A DNA stretch of 64,000 nt from Hyphomicrobiales bacterium (GCA_900470775.1 UCBZ01000010.1:73515-137514), one strand, 5' to 3'; positions 51,985 to 62,860 are shown, counted from the stretch's first letter. A program made the numbers and translations. The notes: generated by a model from the letters alone, not told the origin.

Positions 51985-53328
51985 ATGACGAGCGAAAACG
52001 CTCTCCGCGTGGTCGCGAACGACGACGCGGCCCGGAACGGCGGGATGACGGGCAAAGACGATGCGACAGGCGACGTCGCCGCGCTGATGCTGGCGCTCGG
52101 CCGGCGTGCCCGTTGCGCTGCGCGCCGCATTGCGCTCGCCCCCGATAGCCAGCGCAATGCAGCATTGCGGGCCATGGCCGCCGCTTTGCGAGACCGCGCC
52201 GCATCGATCCTCGCCGCCAATGCGCAGGATTTGGCCGAAGCGCGGGCCAATGGCCAGAATGCTGCCTTCATCGACCGTCTGCTGCTCGACGCCGGCCGGC
52301 TCGACGGCGTCGCGGAGGCCGTCGCCGGCGTCGCCGATCTGGCCGACCCGCTCGGCAAAGTGCTCGCCTCCTGGACGCAGCCCAACGGCCTGCGCTTCGA
52401 GCGCGTCGCCACCCCGCTCGGCGTCATCGCGGTGATCTTCGAGAGCCGCCCGAATGTCACGGCCGATGCCGGCGCGCTCTGTCTCAAGAGCGGCAACGCC
52501 GCGATCCTGCGCGCCGGCTCCGACAGCTTCCGCACCGCGACTGAGATCGCCGCCGCCTTGCGCCAGGGTCTGGATGCCGCGGGCCTGCCCGGCGACGCGA
52601 TCCAGCTCGTCCCGACGCGGGATCGCTCCGCTGTCGGTGAGATCCTGAAAGGCCTCGACGGCACCGTCGACGTCGTCGTGCCGCGCGGCGGCAAGAGCCT
52701 GGTTGCCCGCGTCCAGAGCGATGCCCGCGTGCCGGTCTTCGCCCATCTCGACGGCAACTGCCATGTCTATGTCCACACCGCAGCTGATCTCGCCATGGCC
52801 CGCGAGATCGTCCTCAACGCCAAGCTCAGGCGTATTGGCGTCTGCGGCGCCGCCGAGACGCTGCTGGTCGACGAGGCCTGCGCCGCAACCCATCTCCAGC
52901 CGCTCGTCGCGGCGCTGCTCGATGCGGGCTGCGCGGTGCGCGGCGACGCCGCGACGCAAGCGCTCGATGCACGCGTGACGCCCGCGACCGAGGCCGACTG
53001 GGCGACCGAATATCTCGACCGGATCATCGCTGTGAAGGTCGTCGCCGGGCTCGACGCCGCGATCGACCATGTCGAGCGCTACGGCTCGCACCACACCGAC
53101 GCGATCGTCACCGACGACGCAGCCGCTGCCGCGCGCTTCCTGGCGGAGGTAGACTCGGCGATCGTGCTGCACAACGCCTCGACGCAATTCGCCGATGGCG
53201 GCGAATTCGGCTTCGGCGCCGAGATCGGCATCGCCACGGGCCGCATGCATGCGCGCGGGCCGGTCGGCGTCGAGCAGCTCTGCTCCTTCAAATACCGCGT
53301 CCATGGCAGCGGCCAGATCCGGCCGTGA
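51985..53328 (+). CDS. proA: Glutamate-5-semialdehyde dehydrogenase (gamma-glutamyl phosphate reductase)
   Basis: The roughly 447-residue NADPH enzyme makes glutamate semialdehyde from glutamyl phosphate, the second step of proline synthesis. The active cysteine is in [12 protein letters not shown] (about residue 287). [26 protein letters not shown] and the [11 protein letters not shown] segment are typical. The first about 25 residues ([20 protein letters not shown]) are unlike other ProA proteins. ATG 51985 has AGGG at 5 bases. ATG 51964 and ATG 52045 are also open. The stop overlaps the nadD start. Confidence 0.95.
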   Translation: MTSENALRVVANDDAARNGGMTGKDDATGDVAALMLALGRRARCAARRIALAPDSQRNAALRAMAAALRDRAASILAANAQDLAEARANGQNAAFIDRLLLDAGRLDGVAEAVAGVADLADPLGKVLASWTQPNGLRFERVATPLGVIAVIFESRPNVTADAGALCLKSGNAAILRAGSDSFRTATEIAAALRQGLDAAGLPGDAIQLVPTRDRSAVGEILKGLDGTVDVVVPRGGKSLVARVQSDARVPVFAHLDGNCHVYVHTAADLAMAREIVLNAKLRRIGVCGAAETLLVDEACAATHLQPLVAALLDAGCAVRGDAATQALDARVTPATEADWATEYLDRIIAVKVVAGLDAAIDHVERYGSHHTDAIVTDDAAAAARFLAEVDSAIVLHNASTQFADGGEFGFGAEIGIATGRMHARGPVGVEQLCSFKYRVHGSGQIRP

Positions 53329-53987
53329 CCAAAGATACGGTGACCCATGATAGCGAGGCGACGCGCCCTCTTTCCGTGACCAACGAGCACCTGCGTCTGC
53401 CGCCGCATGCACCGGGCCTGCGCATCGGCCTGTTCGGCGGCACCTTCAACCCCGCCCATGACGGCCACCGCATGGCGAGCCTGACGGCGCTGCGCCGGCT
53501 CCAGCTCGACCGGGTCTGGTGGCTGGTGACGCCCGGCAATCCGCTGAAGGACAACGCCGCCCTGCCAGCGCTGGCGCAACGGGTGCGCTTCAGCCGCAAG
53601 CTCGCCGACCATTCGCGCATCCATGTCACCGGCATCGAGGCGATGCTGCGCACCCGCTACACCGCCGACACCCTGCGTGCGCTGAAGCGGCGCTGCCCCG
53701 GCGTCAATTTCGTCTGGATCATGGGTTCGGACAACCTCAAGAATTTCCACCGCTGGAACGAATGGCGCGCCATCGCCCGGATGATGCCGATTGCGGTGAT
53801 CGACCGGCCGGGCTCGACCCACTCATCCGTCGCCTCGCCGGCCGCCAACTGGTTGTCGCGCTGGCGGATTTCCGAGAGCCAGGGAGCCGCGCTCGCCGAT
53901 GCGAAGGCACCGGCCTGGATCTTCCTGCATGGCCGCCGCTCGGAGCTGTCTTCGACAATGTTGCGCGAACAGGCGCAGCACGATTGA
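53325..53987 (+). CDS. nadD: Nicotinate-nucleotide adenylyltransferase
   Basis: The 220-residue enzyme adenylylates nicotinate mononucleotide in NAD synthesis. The nucleotidyltransferase signature [18 protein letters not shown] holds the two histidines. [28 protein letters not shown] and the late SSTMLREQ (ISSTxIR-like) motif are in place. It begins with GTG overlapping the proA stop; a GTG at 53376 would trim a poorly conserved N-terminus. Confidence 0.94.
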   Translation: MTKDTVTHDSEATRPLSVTNEHLRLPPHAPGLRIGLFGGTFNPAHDGHRMASLTALRRLQLDRVWWLVTPGNPLKDNAALPALAQRVRFSRKLADHSRIHVTGIEAMLRTRYTADTLRALKRRCPGVNFVWIMGSDNLKNFHRWNEWRAIARMMPIAVIDRPGSTHSSVASPAANWLSRWRISESQGAALADAKAPAWIFLHGRRSELSSTMLREQAQHD

Positions 53988-54111
53988 ATTTTGGCCCGAT
54001 CCGGCGTATTTTTACCGGGTCGCGCCCTGAGCGCGTCGGACATGTGAGGATACGGAACTGAACCGTTCAACCCTTGGCGAAGCCGAGCCCAAGCCGCTTC
54101 CCCAGGCCGCT

Positions 54112-54468
54112 GTGCCGGAGAACCCCTCCGCCGATAGCGTAGCCCTCGCGCTGCACGTTCTCGAAGACATGAAGGCCGAAGACATCACTGTCATCGACCT
54201 GGTTGGCAAGACCTCCCTGGCGGACGCGATGATCATCGCGACGGGCCGGGTGAATCGGCATGTCGCCTCCATCGCCGATTCGCTGGTCGAGGCGCTCAAG
54301 GCTTCGGGCCTGCAGACCCCGAAAGTCGAGGGCATGCCTGCTTGCGACTGGGTGTTGATCGACACCGGTGACATCATCGTCCACATCTTCCGCCCGGAAG
54401 TGCGCCAGTTCTACAATCTCGAGAAGATGTGGGGCGCCGACCGGCCCAATGAGCGCCTCGTCAGCTAA
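54112..54468 (+). CDS. rsfS: Ribosomal silencing factor RsfS
   Basis: The 118-residue (or longer) factor binds L14 of the 50S subunit and blocks subunit joining under starvation. The core reads LHVLEDMKAEDITVIDLVGKTSLADAMIIATG, then CDWVLIDTGDIIVHIFRPEVRQFYNLEKMW. GTG 54112 is the first standard start and has no ribosome site. A CTG at 54058 has GAGGA at 7 bases and stays in frame, adding 18 residues, so it may be the true start. It lies between nadD and rlmH, the usual order. Confidence 0.92.
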   Translation: MPENPSADSVALALHVLEDMKAEDITVIDLVGKTSLADAMIIATGRVNRHVASIADSLVEALKASGLQTPKVEGMPACDWVLIDTGDIIVHIFRPEVRQFYNLEKMWGADRPNERLVS

Positions 54469-54483
54469 CGCTGATCGCGCGCA

Positions 54484-54963
54484 ATGCGCCTGGCTTTGAT
54501 CGCCGTCGGCCGTCTCAAGGACGGGCCGGAGCGGGAACTCTGCGAGCGCTATCGCGAGCGCGCCGCTACGCTGGGGCGCGGGCTCGGGCTGAGCGGCCCC
54601 GAGATCATCGAACTCCCCGAAAGCCGCGGCCGCAGGCCCGACGAACGCAAGCGCGACGAGGCCGCGGCCATTACGGCAAAGCTTGTGCCGGGTCTCGTGA
54701 TCGCGCTTGACGAGCGCGGCAGAAGCCAGGACAGCGAGGCCTTCTCGGCCCGCATCGCTGCCGCCCGGGACGCTGGCACGGCTTGCGCCAGCTTCGTCAT
54801 CGGCGGTGCCGACGGGCTCGCCGACGAGATCCGCGACGCGGCCGGACTGACGCTCGCCTTCGGTGCGCTGACCATCCCGCACCAGATCGTGCGGGTGCTC
54901 GTACTCGAGCAGCTCTATCGGACGATGACGATCCTGGCCGGACACCCTTATCATCGCTCATGA
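54484..54963 (+). CDS. rlmH: 23S rRNA pseudouridine1915 N3-methyltransferase
   Basis: The 159-residue SPOUT methyltransferase methylates pseudouridine 1915 in helix 69 of 23S rRNA. Motifs are VIALDERGRSQDSEAFSARIA, the knot segment SFVIGGADGL, and the C-terminal LTIPHQIVRVLVLEQLYRTMTILAGHPYHRS. It is 15 bases after rsfS, and its stop overlaps the EnvC-like gene. Confidence 0.96.
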   Translation: MRLALIAVGRLKDGPERELCERYRERAATLGRGLGLSGPEIIELPESRGRRPDERKRDEAAAITAKLVPGLVIALDERGRSQDSEAFSARIAAARDAGTACASFVIGGADGLADEIRDAAGLTLAFGALTIPHQIVRVLVLEQLYRTMTILAGHPYHRS

Positions 54964-56336
54964 GCCAGTTCCGGCCCCTGATTCGCGGCAAGACCTCAGC
55001 AGAGACGTTGGCCCGCCGGCTTCTCCTTGTCCTGATCTTGTCCTTCACCTGCTCTCCTGCATCGGCCCAGTCCCAGGCGCCCGACCCCGACGCACTGTCT
55101 CGCGAGGCGATGCAGAAGCTCGTTGAGAAGCAGGCCCGCGAGGCCGAACTGAAGGCGATCGAGCAGCGTCTGGCGGGGAATGCCGAGGCGCGCGCAAAGC
55201 TGGAGGCTGAGATCGCCGGCATCCGTGCCGACCGCGCCGCGCTCAACAAGGCCCTGCTCGATACCACCGCCCGGACGCAAGCCGCCGAGCAGCGCGTCAG
55301 TGCCCTCGAACAGCGCCTCGCGCTTCTGCAATCGAGCGAGGCGGCCATCCGTCGCTCCCTCGACGGCCGGCGCGGCCTGATCGGCGAGGTGCTGGCCGCC
55401 CTGCAGCGCATCGGCCGCCGCCCGCCGCCGGCCGTGCTGGTACGCCCCGAGGATATTCTCGAAGCGGTGCGGGCCTCGATGCTGCTCGGTGCTGTGGTTC
55501 CCGATCTGCGCCAGGAGATCGAGGTGCTCGGCACCGATCTCGGCGAACTCGTCCGCCTGCGCGAGAGCATCGGCAAGGAGCGCAGGGCCATCGCGACCGA
55601 GATGGAGCAGCTCGCCGGCGAACGCCAACGACTCGCCTCCCTGGTCGAGGCAAGGCGCGACCGGGAGACCAGCGCGACCAAGGATGCCGAAACCCAGCGC
55701 GGCCAGGACAGTGCACTCGCCGCCCAGGCCCGCAGCCTGCGCGATTTCGTCGAGCGGATGGAGAAGGAAATCTCGGTCGCCAACCGTGCAGCCGACGCCG
55801 CCCGCCAGTCCCTCGAAGCCGAGACCCGCGAGCAGCGCCAGCGCATGGCGGCACTCGCCTTCAAGGATCCGGCGCGGCTCGCCCCGAAGATCGCCTTCGC
55901 GGAAGCCAGGGGCTTGCTACCCCTGCCTGTGGCAGGATCACAATTGCGTGGCTTCGGTGATTCGGACGGCGCCGGTGGCTCCACCCGCGGAATTTCCATG
56001 GAGACGCGTCCGGGCGCCCTAGTTTCGGCGCCTTCGGACGCTTGGGTGGTTTATGCAGGTCCCTTCCGCTCATTCGGCCAACTCTTGATCCTGAATGCCG
56101 GCGGGGGGTATTATCTATTGCTAGCCGGCATGCAGCGGATCGATGTCGCGCTGAACCAGTTCGTCCTCGCGGGAGAACCGGTTGCGGTTATGGGCGAAAC
56201 GTCCGAAGCTGCTGCAACGATCATAGGTTCGGGAACCGGCCAGCCGGTTCTGTATATCGAGTTCAGAAAAGACGGCGTCTCGGTCGATCCGGGGCCGTGG
56301 TGGACGAAACCGCTTGGCGAAAAGGTTCGCGGATGA
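54960..56336 (+). CDS. EnvC-like murein hydrolase activator
   Basis: The 458-residue exported protein has a signal peptide (LLLVLILSFTCSPASAQ). A long coiled coil follows (about 45-310, rich in Glu/Arg/Ala heptads), then a C-terminal LytM/M23 domain. The zinc ligands of M23 peptidases are missing: the HxxxD site reads TRGISM, and the HxH strand reads YYLLLAGMQR. As in Escherichia coli EnvC, it likely activates amidases at the division septum and does not cut. The ATG overlaps the rlmH stop. It is followed by ctpA, a usual partner. Confidence 0.9.
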   Translation: MSQFRPLIRGKTSAETLARRLLLVLILSFTCSPASAQSQAPDPDALSREAMQKLVEKQAREAELKAIEQRLAGNAEARAKLEAEIAGIRADRAALNKALLDTTARTQAAEQRVSALEQRLALLQSSEAAIRRSLDGRRGLIGEVLAALQRIGRRPPPAVLVRPEDILEAVRASMLLGAVVPDLRQEIEVLGTDLGELVRLRESIGKERRAIATEMEQLAGERQRLASLVEARRDRETSATKDAETQRGQDSALAAQARSLRDFVERMEKEISVANRAADAARQSLEAETREQRQRMAALAFKDPARLAPKIAFAEARGLLPLPVAGSQLRGFGDSDGAGGSTRGISMETRPGALVSAPSDAWVVYAGPFRSFGQLLILNAGGGYYLLLAGMQRIDVALNQFVLAGEPVAVMGETSEAAATIIGSGTGQPVLYIEFRKDGVSVDPGPWWTKPLGEKVRG

Positions 56337-57664
56337 TGCGCAAGGTCTCTCTCGTTTTCGCCGGAGCCGTTCTCGGCGCGGGCCTGACCGGCATGGTCAC
56401 GCAGACGCGCCTGCTGACCTCCACCAGCGCGGTCGCGGCCTCGGCCGAGGTTTATCGCAGCCTGAACCTGTTCGGTGACATCTTCGAGAAGATCCGCACC
56501 GACTATGTCGAGAAGCCCGACGAGCAGAAGCTGATCGAGGCCGCCATCAACGGCATGGTCTCCTCGCTCGATCCGCATTCCTCCTATCTCGATGCCAAGT
56601 CCTTCCGCGACATGGACACCGACATGCGTGGCCAGTTTGGCGGCCTCGGCATCGAGGTCACGATGGATGACGGCGTCCTCAAGGTCGCCAAGCCGATCCG
56701 CGACACGCCCGCCTCCAAGGCCGGCATCCTGACCAACGACATCATCAGCCAGATCGACGGCCAGGAGGTGAAGGGCCTCTCCCTGACCCAGGCGGTCGAG
56801 AAGATGCGCGGCATCATCAACACCCAGGTCAAGCTCAAGATCGACCGCCCGGGCAAGCCCGAGCCGCTCGAATTCACCTTGACCCGCACCACGATCGTCG
56901 TGCCGGCGGTTGAGGAGCGCGTCGAAGGCGATGTCGGCTATGTCCGCATCGGCACCTTCAGCGAGCAGACCTATGAGGGCCTGCGCAAGGGCATCGAGAA
57001 GGTCAATGCCGATATCGGCATCGACAAGATCAAGGGCTACGTCATCGATCTCCGCAACAATCGCGGCGGCCGTCTCGACCAGTCCGTGCTGGTCTCCGAC
57101 GCCTTCCTCGAACGCGGCAAGATCGTCTCGACGCGCGGCCGTAATGCCGAGGAGACACAGGTCTTCAACGCCAAGGCGGGCGACCTGACCAAGGGCAAGC
57201 CGGTCGTGGTGTTGATCAACGGCTCGTCGGCCTCTGCCGCGGAGATCGTCGCCGGCGCCCTGCAGGACCACAAGCGCGCGACCATCATGGGCACGCGCTC
57301 CTTCGGCAAGGGCTCGGTCCAGACCGTGATCCCGCTCGCCGGCAATGGTGGCCTGCGCCTGACGACGGCGCGCTACTACACGCCGTCGGGCTCGTCGATC
57401 CAGGCCAAGGGCATCACGCCCGACGTCGAGGTCGTCCAGGACATCCCGCCCGAGCTCAAGGACAAGCTCGCCGAGAACAAGGGCGAGGCCTCGCTCAAGG
57501 GGCACCTCAAGACGGGCGACGGCAAGGACGAACAGTCGGGCTCGGGCTCCTATGTCCCCAGCGATCCGGCCAAGGACACCCAGTTGATCGCGGCGCTGAA
57601 CCAGATCCGCGGCGTCAAGAAGGACGCCGCCGCGCCCGCGACCGAAGCGCCGAAGCCGAACTGA
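56333..57664 (+). CDS. ctpA: Carboxy-terminal processing peptidase (S41)
   Basis: The 443-residue exported serine peptidase has a signal/anchor (VSLVFAGAVLGAGLTGMV). The PDZ domain spans about 95-180 (GGLGIEVTMDDGVLKVAKP), and the S41 core follows. Ser301 (GSSASAAEIV), Asp312 (LQDHKRA) and Lys326 (SFGKGSVQ) match the catalytic Ser-Asp-Lys spacing of Prc/CtpA. It trims cell-wall enzymes or lipoproteins. The C-terminal Lys/Gly-rich tail is variable. The ATG overlaps the EnvC-like stop. Confidence 0.95.
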   Translation: MMRKVSLVFAGAVLGAGLTGMVTQTRLLTSTSAVAASAEVYRSLNLFGDIFEKIRTDYVEKPDEQKLIEAAINGMVSSLDPHSSYLDAKSFRDMDTDMRGQFGGLGIEVTMDDGVLKVAKPIRDTPASKAGILTNDIISQIDGQEVKGLSLTQAVEKMRGIINTQVKLKIDRPGKPEPLEFTLTRTTIVVPAVEERVEGDVGYVRIGTFSEQTYEGLRKGIEKVNADIGIDKIKGYVIDLRNNRGGRLDQSVLVSDAFLERGKIVSTRGRNAEETQVFNAKAGDLTKGKPVVVLINGSSASAAEIVAGALQDHKRATIMGTRSFGKGSVQTVIPLAGNGGLRLTTARYYTPSGSSIQAKGITPDVEVVQDIPPELKDKLAENKGEASLKGHLKTGDGKDEQSGSGSYVPSDPAKDTQLIAALNQIRGVKKDAAAPATEAPKPN

Positions 57665-57816
57665 GCCCAGACCTGGCTGAAGTCTGCCGTTTGACGGGCA
57701 GGCGAAGAGCAACGGCGACACCGCAGCGAACTCTGTCTGATTCCATCCAAATCTGGCAGAGTCTCGCTTTGCGGCCACTGATTCGGGTCCGCTTCGCAAG
57801 CTGAGGACAGCTTCGC

Positions 57817-59043
57817 TTGGCCGAAATGCCGCTCACTGAGCTCAACCGGCCGCTGGGCCAGGATCATGCCGCGCCCCCTGGCAAGCCATGGGGCCGCTGG
57901 CTCGCCCTGTCGCTTGCAGGCGTGGTCGGTCTGGTTTGGGCATCGATCGCCCTGATTGTCGCCATTCGCCGCGATCCCGATGGCGGCGAACCGATGGTGA
58001 TCGCCCAGATCGAGAAGCGCGCCGCCCCAGTCCAGTCCGCGCCGACGACCTCCCAGCCAGGCACGGCCCAACCCGACACCACGCAGGTCGCGCGCGGCCA
58101 GTCGAGCGCCCGGCAGCTCGAAAACGAATCCGGCGTCAATGTCGTGCGCCCCGGCGCAGAGGCGCCGGGCGCCATCGTCATCACCATCCCCGACAGCGAA
58201 GCCACGGTCAGGCTGGCGCCGGCCCCCGACAGCCGGCTGGTCGAGCGCACCCGCTACGGGCTGCTGCCCAAGCTCGGCCCCGACGGATCGACGCCGGCGC
58301 AAATCTATGCCCGCCCGGCCGGTCCCGCACCCGCCGGCAAGATCGCAGGGCGCATCGCCATCCTGGTCGGCGGCCTCGGCATCAGCCAGAGCGGCACCGC
58401 CGATGCGATCACGCGGCTTCCCGGCGCCGTGTCGCTCGCCTTCGCCCCCTATGGGGCCGAGCTGGAACGCACCGTCCAGCGTGCGCGCGGCGAAGGCCAC
58501 GAGGTCTTCCTCCAGCTGCCGATGGAGCCGTTCGATTATCCCGACAACGACCCCGGCCCCCACACCCTGCTGACCGGCCCGAAATCGGCTGAGAATATCG
58601 ACCGGCTGAACTGGGCGCTCGGCCGCTTCACCGGCTATGTCGGCATCGTCAATTTCCTCGGCGGGCGCCTGACCTCCGACGAGGCCGCGCTCTCCCCGAT
58701 CCTGCGCGAACTCGCCGGCCGCGGGCTGATGGTGGTCGATGATGGCTCGTCCTCGCGCAGCCTGCTCGCTTCGTCGGCCAGCCGCGCGCAAATCCCGGCG
58801 ATGAAGGTCGATCGCGTCCTTGACAGCGTCGCCCGCCCCGACGCCATCGACAAGGAATTGGCGACACTGGAGGCCATGGCGCGCGAGCAGGGCGTGGTGG
58901 TGGCGAGCGCCAGCGCCTTACCCGTTTCAATCGAGCGGATCACGCGCTGGGCGCAATCGCTCGAAGGCAAGGGCCTCATGATCGTGCCGATGAGCGCGGC
59001 CCGCGGCCTGCGCAGCCCGAAAACCACCGGATCGCTACGATGA
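57817..59043 (+). CDS. Divergent polysaccharide deacetylase family protein (YibQ-like)
   Basis: The 408-residue protein is anchored by one helix ([21 protein letters not shown], about 29-49) with a Pro/Thr-rich linker. Residues about 165-400 follow the divergent deacetylase fold ([55 protein letters not shown]). Its role in the envelope is unknown. It lacks the usual histidine pair of active NodB enzymes as far as can be seen. The TTG at 57817 has GAGGA at 9 bases. It is coupled to rppH by a 4-base overlap. Confidence 0.86.
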   Translation: MAEMPLTELNRPLGQDHAAPPGKPWGRWLALSLAGVVGLVWASIALIVAIRRDPDGGEPMVIAQIEKRAAPVQSAPTTSQPGTAQPDTTQVARGQSSARQLENESGVNVVRPGAEAPGAIVITIPDSEATVRLAPAPDSRLVERTRYGLLPKLGPDGSTPAQIYARPAGPAPAGKIAGRIAILVGGLGISQSGTADAITRLPGAVSLAFAPYGAELERTVQRARGEGHEVFLQLPMEPFDYPDNDPGPHTLLTGPKSAENIDRLNWALGRFTGYVGIVNFLGGRLTSDEAALSPILRELAGRGLMVVDDGSSSRSLLASSASRAQIPAMKVDRVLDSVARPDAIDKELATLEAMAREQGVVVASASALPVSIERITRWAQSLEGKGLMIVPMSAARGLRSPKTTGSLR

Positions 59044-59564
59044 CCGAAACGCTGATGACCGACATGGCGCCGGAGGGCTACCGCCCCTGCGTCGGGCTGG
59101 CGCTGTTCAATGCGCAGGGCCGCGTCTTCATCGGTCGGCGCGCCAACAGGTCCCAGCGCGAGCATGTCGACGATCAGCACACCTGGCAGATGCCCCAAGG
59201 CGGCATCGACAAGGGCGAGACGCCTCTCCAGGCCGCCACGCGCGAGCTGCAGGAGGAAACGAACGTCACCTCCGTTGCCCTGCTGGCAGAGGCACCGGGC
59301 TGGCTCGCCTATGATTTGCCCGACGATATCGGCAAGGAGGCCTGGAAGGGCCGCTGGCGCGGGCAGGCGCAGAAATGGTTCGCCTTCCGCCTGACCGGTC
59401 CCGACAGCGAGATCGACATCGAAACGCCGGCCGGCGGTCACAAGGCCGAATTCGACGCCTGGCGCTGGGAACGCCTCGACGCGACGCCAACGCTGATCAT
59501 CCCCTTCAAGCGGGACGTCTATCGCGAAGTCGCGGCGCTGTTTGCGCCCTTCGCCAAGGCCTGA
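59040..59564 (+). CDS. rppH: RNA pyrophosphohydrolase (Nudix)
   Basis: The 174-residue Nudix hydrolase removes pyrophosphate from the 5' end of RNA, opening it to RNase E. The Nudix box is [42 protein letters not shown] and AQKWFAFRL are typical of RppH/NudH. The ATG overlaps the YibQ-like stop. It ends the block of housekeeping genes. Confidence 0.95.
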   Translation: MTETLMTDMAPEGYRPCVGLALFNAQGRVFIGRRANRSQREHVDDQHTWQMPQGGIDKGETPLQAATRELQEETNVTSVALLAEAPGWLAYDLPDDIGKEAWKGRWRGQAQKWFAFRLTGPDSEIDIETPAGGHKAEFDAWRWERLDATPTLIIPFKRDVYREVAALFAPFAKA

Positions 59565-59592
59565 TCCAGGGCGCGTCACCAGGGAAGCCGAC

Positions 59593-60345
59593 ATGCGGTC
59601 TGACGATCTCGAACCGGTCTCGCCGGCCTTGCGCGAGCGCCTCGCACCGGGCGGCACGCTGCGCGCCGGCATCAACCTCTCGAACTTCCTGCTGGTCTCC
59701 GCCCGCACGCACGATGGCGGCCCCGCCGGCGTCTCGCCCGATCTGGCGCGCGCGATCGCCGACCGGCTCGGCGTGGCCTTGCGCTATGTTCCTTACGCCT
59801 CCCCCGCCCTGCTGGCCGACGCGGCGATGCGCGACGAATGGGACATCGGCCTGATCGGCGCCGAACCCCAGCGCGCCGAGACGATCGCCTTCACGCCAGC
59901 CTATGCCGCAATCGAGGCGACCTATCTCGTACCCGCCGGATCGCCGCTGATCAGCGTGGCCGATGTCGATGCGCCCGGCGTGCGGATCGCGGTGACCGCG
60001 AAAACCGCCTATGGCCTCTGGCTCGACCGTAACATCAGCCGCGCCGAACTCGTCCGCACCGCCACCATGGACGAGACGCTGGCCGATTTTCGCGACAGGA
60101 AGCTGGACGCGCTCGCCGGCCTGCGCGCGCGATTGATCTCCGATGTCGCGCAACTGCCCGGCGCCCGCATCCTCGATGGCCGCTTCATGACGGTGCAACA
60201 GGCCATCGGCGTCGCCCGAAATGGGGATGCGCAGACCGATGCCGCCTTGGCCTGGCTCACCCGCTTCGTCGAGACGGCGAAGGCCTCCGGTCTGGTCGCC
60301 GAACTGATCGCCAAGCATGGCGTCGAGGGCCTGAGCGTCGCCTGA
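59593..60345 (+). CDS. Family 3 solute-binding-like protein without signal peptide
   Basis: The 250-residue protein has the binding-protein family 3 fold ([75 protein letters not shown]). The N-terminus ([21 protein letters not shown]) is charged with no signal peptide, and no in-frame extension supplies one. It may work in the cytoplasm, or the start is wrong. AGGGAAG precedes the ATG. There is no transporter gene nearby. Confidence 0.78.
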   Translation: MRSDDLEPVSPALRERLAPGGTLRAGINLSNFLLVSARTHDGGPAGVSPDLARAIADRLGVALRYVPYASPALLADAAMRDEWDIGLIGAEPQRAETIAFTPAYAAIEATYLVPAGSPLISVADVDAPGVRIAVTAKTAYGLWLDRNISRAELVRTATMDETLADFRDRKLDALAGLRARLISDVAQLPGARILDGRFMTVQQAIGVARNGDAQTDAALAWLTRFVETAKASGLVAELIAKHGVEGLSVA

Positions 60346-60475
60346 GTCGCGGAGCGGGGTTGATTCGCGCCGCCCGCCGGACCACCCTTCGCCAACCGAC
60401 TTGGAACCGGCGCCCGCCCGACGGGTTGCCGCAGCGGCCGCGCCAGCGGCCCAACGCATCGAACGGAGCTTCATC

Positions 60476-62101
60476 GTGCAGGATGAGATTTGGGCGCAGC
60501 TCGCCGACCATCGCGCTGCGACGAAAACGCGCCACCTGCGCAGTCTCTTCGCCGAGGATACCGCGCGCTTCAGTACCTTTTCGGCGAAGCTCGACGATCT
60601 GCTGCTCGACTGTTCCAAGACCGCCGTCACGGCCGAGACGCTGGCGCTGCTGCTCAAGCTGGCGGACGCCGCCGATGTCGCCGGCAAGCGCGACGCCATG
60701 TTCGCGGGCGAGGCGATCAACACCACCGAGAACCGCGCCGTGCTCCACACTGCACTCCGCGCACCCGCCGGTAGCCACGTCATGGTCGATGGCGCCGATG
60801 TGATGCCGGAGGTCCACGCCACGCTGGACAGGCTCTCGACCTTCGCCGAGGGCGTCCGCAGCGGTACGATCGCGGCGTCTGACGGCGCCCCCTTCACCGA
60901 CGTCGTCAATATCGGCATCGGCGGCTCCGATCTCGGCCCCGTCATGGCGACGCTGGCGCTGGCGCCCTATCACGATGGCCCCCGGCTGCACTACGTCTCC
61001 AATGTCGACGGCGCCCATATCGCCGACACGCTGAAGACGCTCGATCCGGCGCGCACCCTGCTGATCGTCGCCTCCAAGACCTTCACCACCGTCGAGACCA
61101 TGACCAATGCCGCGACGGCACGGCGCTGGATCGCCGGTGCGCTCGGCGAGGCAGCGGTCGCCAGCCATTTCGCCGCGGTCTCGACCGCGCTCGACAAGGT
61201 CGGCGCCTTCGGCATCGCGTCGGACCGCATCTTCGGCTTCTGGGACTGGGTCGGCGGGCGCTATTCGGTCTGGTCGGCGATCGGCCTGCCGGTGATGATC
61301 GCGATCGGCGCGGAGCATTTCCGCGCCTTCCTCGCCGGCGCCCATGCGATGGATGAGCATTTCCGCACTGCGCCGCTAGCCAAGAACCTGCCCGTTCTGC
61401 TGGGTCTCGTCGGCATCTGGCATCGCGATGTCTGCGGCCACGGTGCCCGCGCCGTCCTGCCCTATGATCAGCGCCTGCTGCGCCTGCCGGCCTATCTGCA
61501 GCAGCTCGACATGGAATCGAACGGCAAGCGCGTCCGCAAGGACGGCTCTCCGGTGACGCAGCCGACCGGCCCGCTGGTCTGGGGCGAGCCCGGCACCAAC
61601 GGCCAGCACGCCTTCTACCAACTCATTCATCAGGGCACCGACACCATCCCTTGCGAGTTCCTCGTCGCGGCGCAGGGTCATGAGCCGGAACTGACACAGC
61701 ATCACCGGCTACTGCTGGCCAACTGCCTTGCCCAAAGCGAGGCCCTGATGAAGGGCCGCACGCTGGAGGAGGCGCGCGAAATCCTCGCCAAACAGGGCAT
61801 GGCGCCCAATGCGATCGAAGCGCTCGCCCCCCACAAGGTCTTCCCCGGGAACCGTCCCTCGGTGACGATCGCCTATCGCAAGCTCGACCCGTTCACGCTC
61901 GGCCGCATCATCGCGCTCTACGAGCACCGCGTCTTCGTCGAGGCCGCGGTCTGGGGCATCAACGCCTTCGACCAATGGGGCGTCGAGCTCGGCAAGGAGC
62001 TCGCCACCGCCCTGCTCCCGGTGATCGAGGGCAAGGCGCCCGCGGATACGCATGATTCCTCGACCGCCGGCCTCGCCTGCTATCTCGCAGGCCAGGCCTG
62101 A
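60476..62101 (+). CDS. pgi: Glucose-6-phosphate isomerase
   Basis: The 541-residue enzyme interconverts glucose-6-phosphate and fructose-6-phosphate. Signatures are [39 protein letters not shown], the active Glu region [20 protein letters not shown], and FPGNRPS with the closing [19 protein letters not shown]. The GTG at 60476 has CGGAG upstream. A frame to 60401 adds 25 Ala/Arg-rich residues. Confidence 0.96.
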   Translation: MQDEIWAQLADHRAATKTRHLRSLFAEDTARFSTFSAKLDDLLLDCSKTAVTAETLALLLKLADAADVAGKRDAMFAGEAINTTENRAVLHTALRAPAGSHVMVDGADVMPEVHATLDRLSTFAEGVRSGTIAASDGAPFTDVVNIGIGGSDLGPVMATLALAPYHDGPRLHYVSNVDGAHIADTLKTLDPARTLLIVASKTFTTVETMTNAATARRWIAGALGEAAVASHFAAVSTALDKVGAFGIASDRIFGFWDWVGGRYSVWSAIGLPVMIAIGAEHFRAFLAGAHAMDEHFRTAPLAKNLPVLLGLVGIWHRDVCGHGARAVLPYDQRLLRLPAYLQQLDMESNGKRVRKDGSPVTQPTGPLVWGEPGTNGQHAFYQLIHQGTDTIPCEFLVAAQGHEPELTQHHRLLLANCLAQSEALMKGRTLEEAREILAKQGMAPNAIEALAPHKVFPGNRPSVTIAYRKLDPFTLGRIIALYEHRVFVEAAVWGINAFDQWGVELGKELATALLPVIEGKAPADTHDSSTAGLACYLAGQA

Positions 62102-62189
62102 ATATGACGCGAAGCGGGCAGGTGGAGTCGTCGCTTGCCTCGAATGCAATCACTGCTTAATTTGCCATCAATGATGACGGAGCGCGGCG

Positions 62190-62438
62190 ATGGCGAGCAT
62201 GACGATCCGCAACATCGATGACCAGTTGAAGACACGCCTGCGAATGCGCGCGGCTTCCCATGGTCGCTCCATGGAAGACGAGGCCCGCGACATTCTGCGC
62301 GCGGCGCTCTCGACCGAAAAGCGCCCCTCGCGCAATCTGGCCGCGACGATCCGCGCGCGCATCTCGCAGACCGGCGGCGTGAAGCTGGACCTGCCGCCTC
62401 GCGAGCCGATCCGCGAACCGATCGATTTCGGCGGATGA
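62190..62438 (+). CDS. FitA-like ribbon-helix-helix antitoxin
   Basis: The 82-residue antitoxin opens MTIRNIDDQLKTRLRMRAASHGRSMEDEARDILRAAL, the ribbon-helix-helix of FitA/VapB proteins. A C-terminal tail that should wrap the toxin follows (LPPREPIREPIDFGG). It binds its own promoter with the toxin. The ATG has GGAG upstream, and its stop overlaps the toxin ATG. Confidence 0.9.
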   Translation: MASMTIRNIDDQLKTRLRMRAASHGRSMEDEARDILRAALSTEKRPSRNLAATIRARISQTGGVKLDLPPREPIREPIDFGG

Positions 62439-62860
62439 TCGTCCTCGATACCAATGTGATATCCGAAATGCTGACACCGGCGCCGAACGCGTCCGTCGAA
62501 GCATGGCTGGCCGCACAACCACCGGCATCGATTTTCACGACGGCGATCACGCAGGCGGAGATTCTTTACGGGCTCCGCCTTCTCCCGGACGGAAAGCGCC
62601 GGACCGACCTTGAGGCGGCGATCCGGCCCATATTCGCGGAGGATTTCGAAGATCGCGTCCTGTCCTTCGATCCGCAGGCCGCCGATATCTATGCAAGCAT
62701 CGCCGCCGCTCGTCGGCAAGCCGGCCGACCGATCAGCCAGTTCGATGCACAGATCGCGGCGATTGCCCTGTCGCGCGGCGCCGCCATCGCCACGCGCAAT
62801 GTCGCCGATTTTGCCGGCATCGGCCTGACGGTCGTTAATCCATGGGACTTCGCGGCATAA
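62435..62860 (+). CDS. FitB-like PIN-domain toxin
   Basis: The 141-residue PIN ribonuclease has Asp5 (MIVLDTN), the Glu of ITQAEILYGL, the later Asp in ISQFDAQIAAIA, and TRNVADF, the four-acid metal site of VapC/FitB toxins. It cleaves RNA when free of the antitoxin. It is complete and in frame, so the pair is probably functional. Confidence 0.92.
   Translation: MIVLDTNVISEMLTPAPNASVEAWLAAQPPASIFTTAITQAEILYGLRLLPDGKRRTDLEAAIRPIFAEDFEDRVLSFDPQAADIYASIAAARRQAGRPISQFDAQIAAIALSRGAAIATRNVADFAGIGLTVVNPWDFAA

Noticed and set aside
57665-57816. Terminator after ctpA
   Set aside because: No stem followed by a T-run was visible in this stretch.
62102-62189. Extra gene between pgi and the antitoxin gene
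   Set aside because: No frame with a ribosome site or motif; it is probably the toxin-antitoxin promoter.
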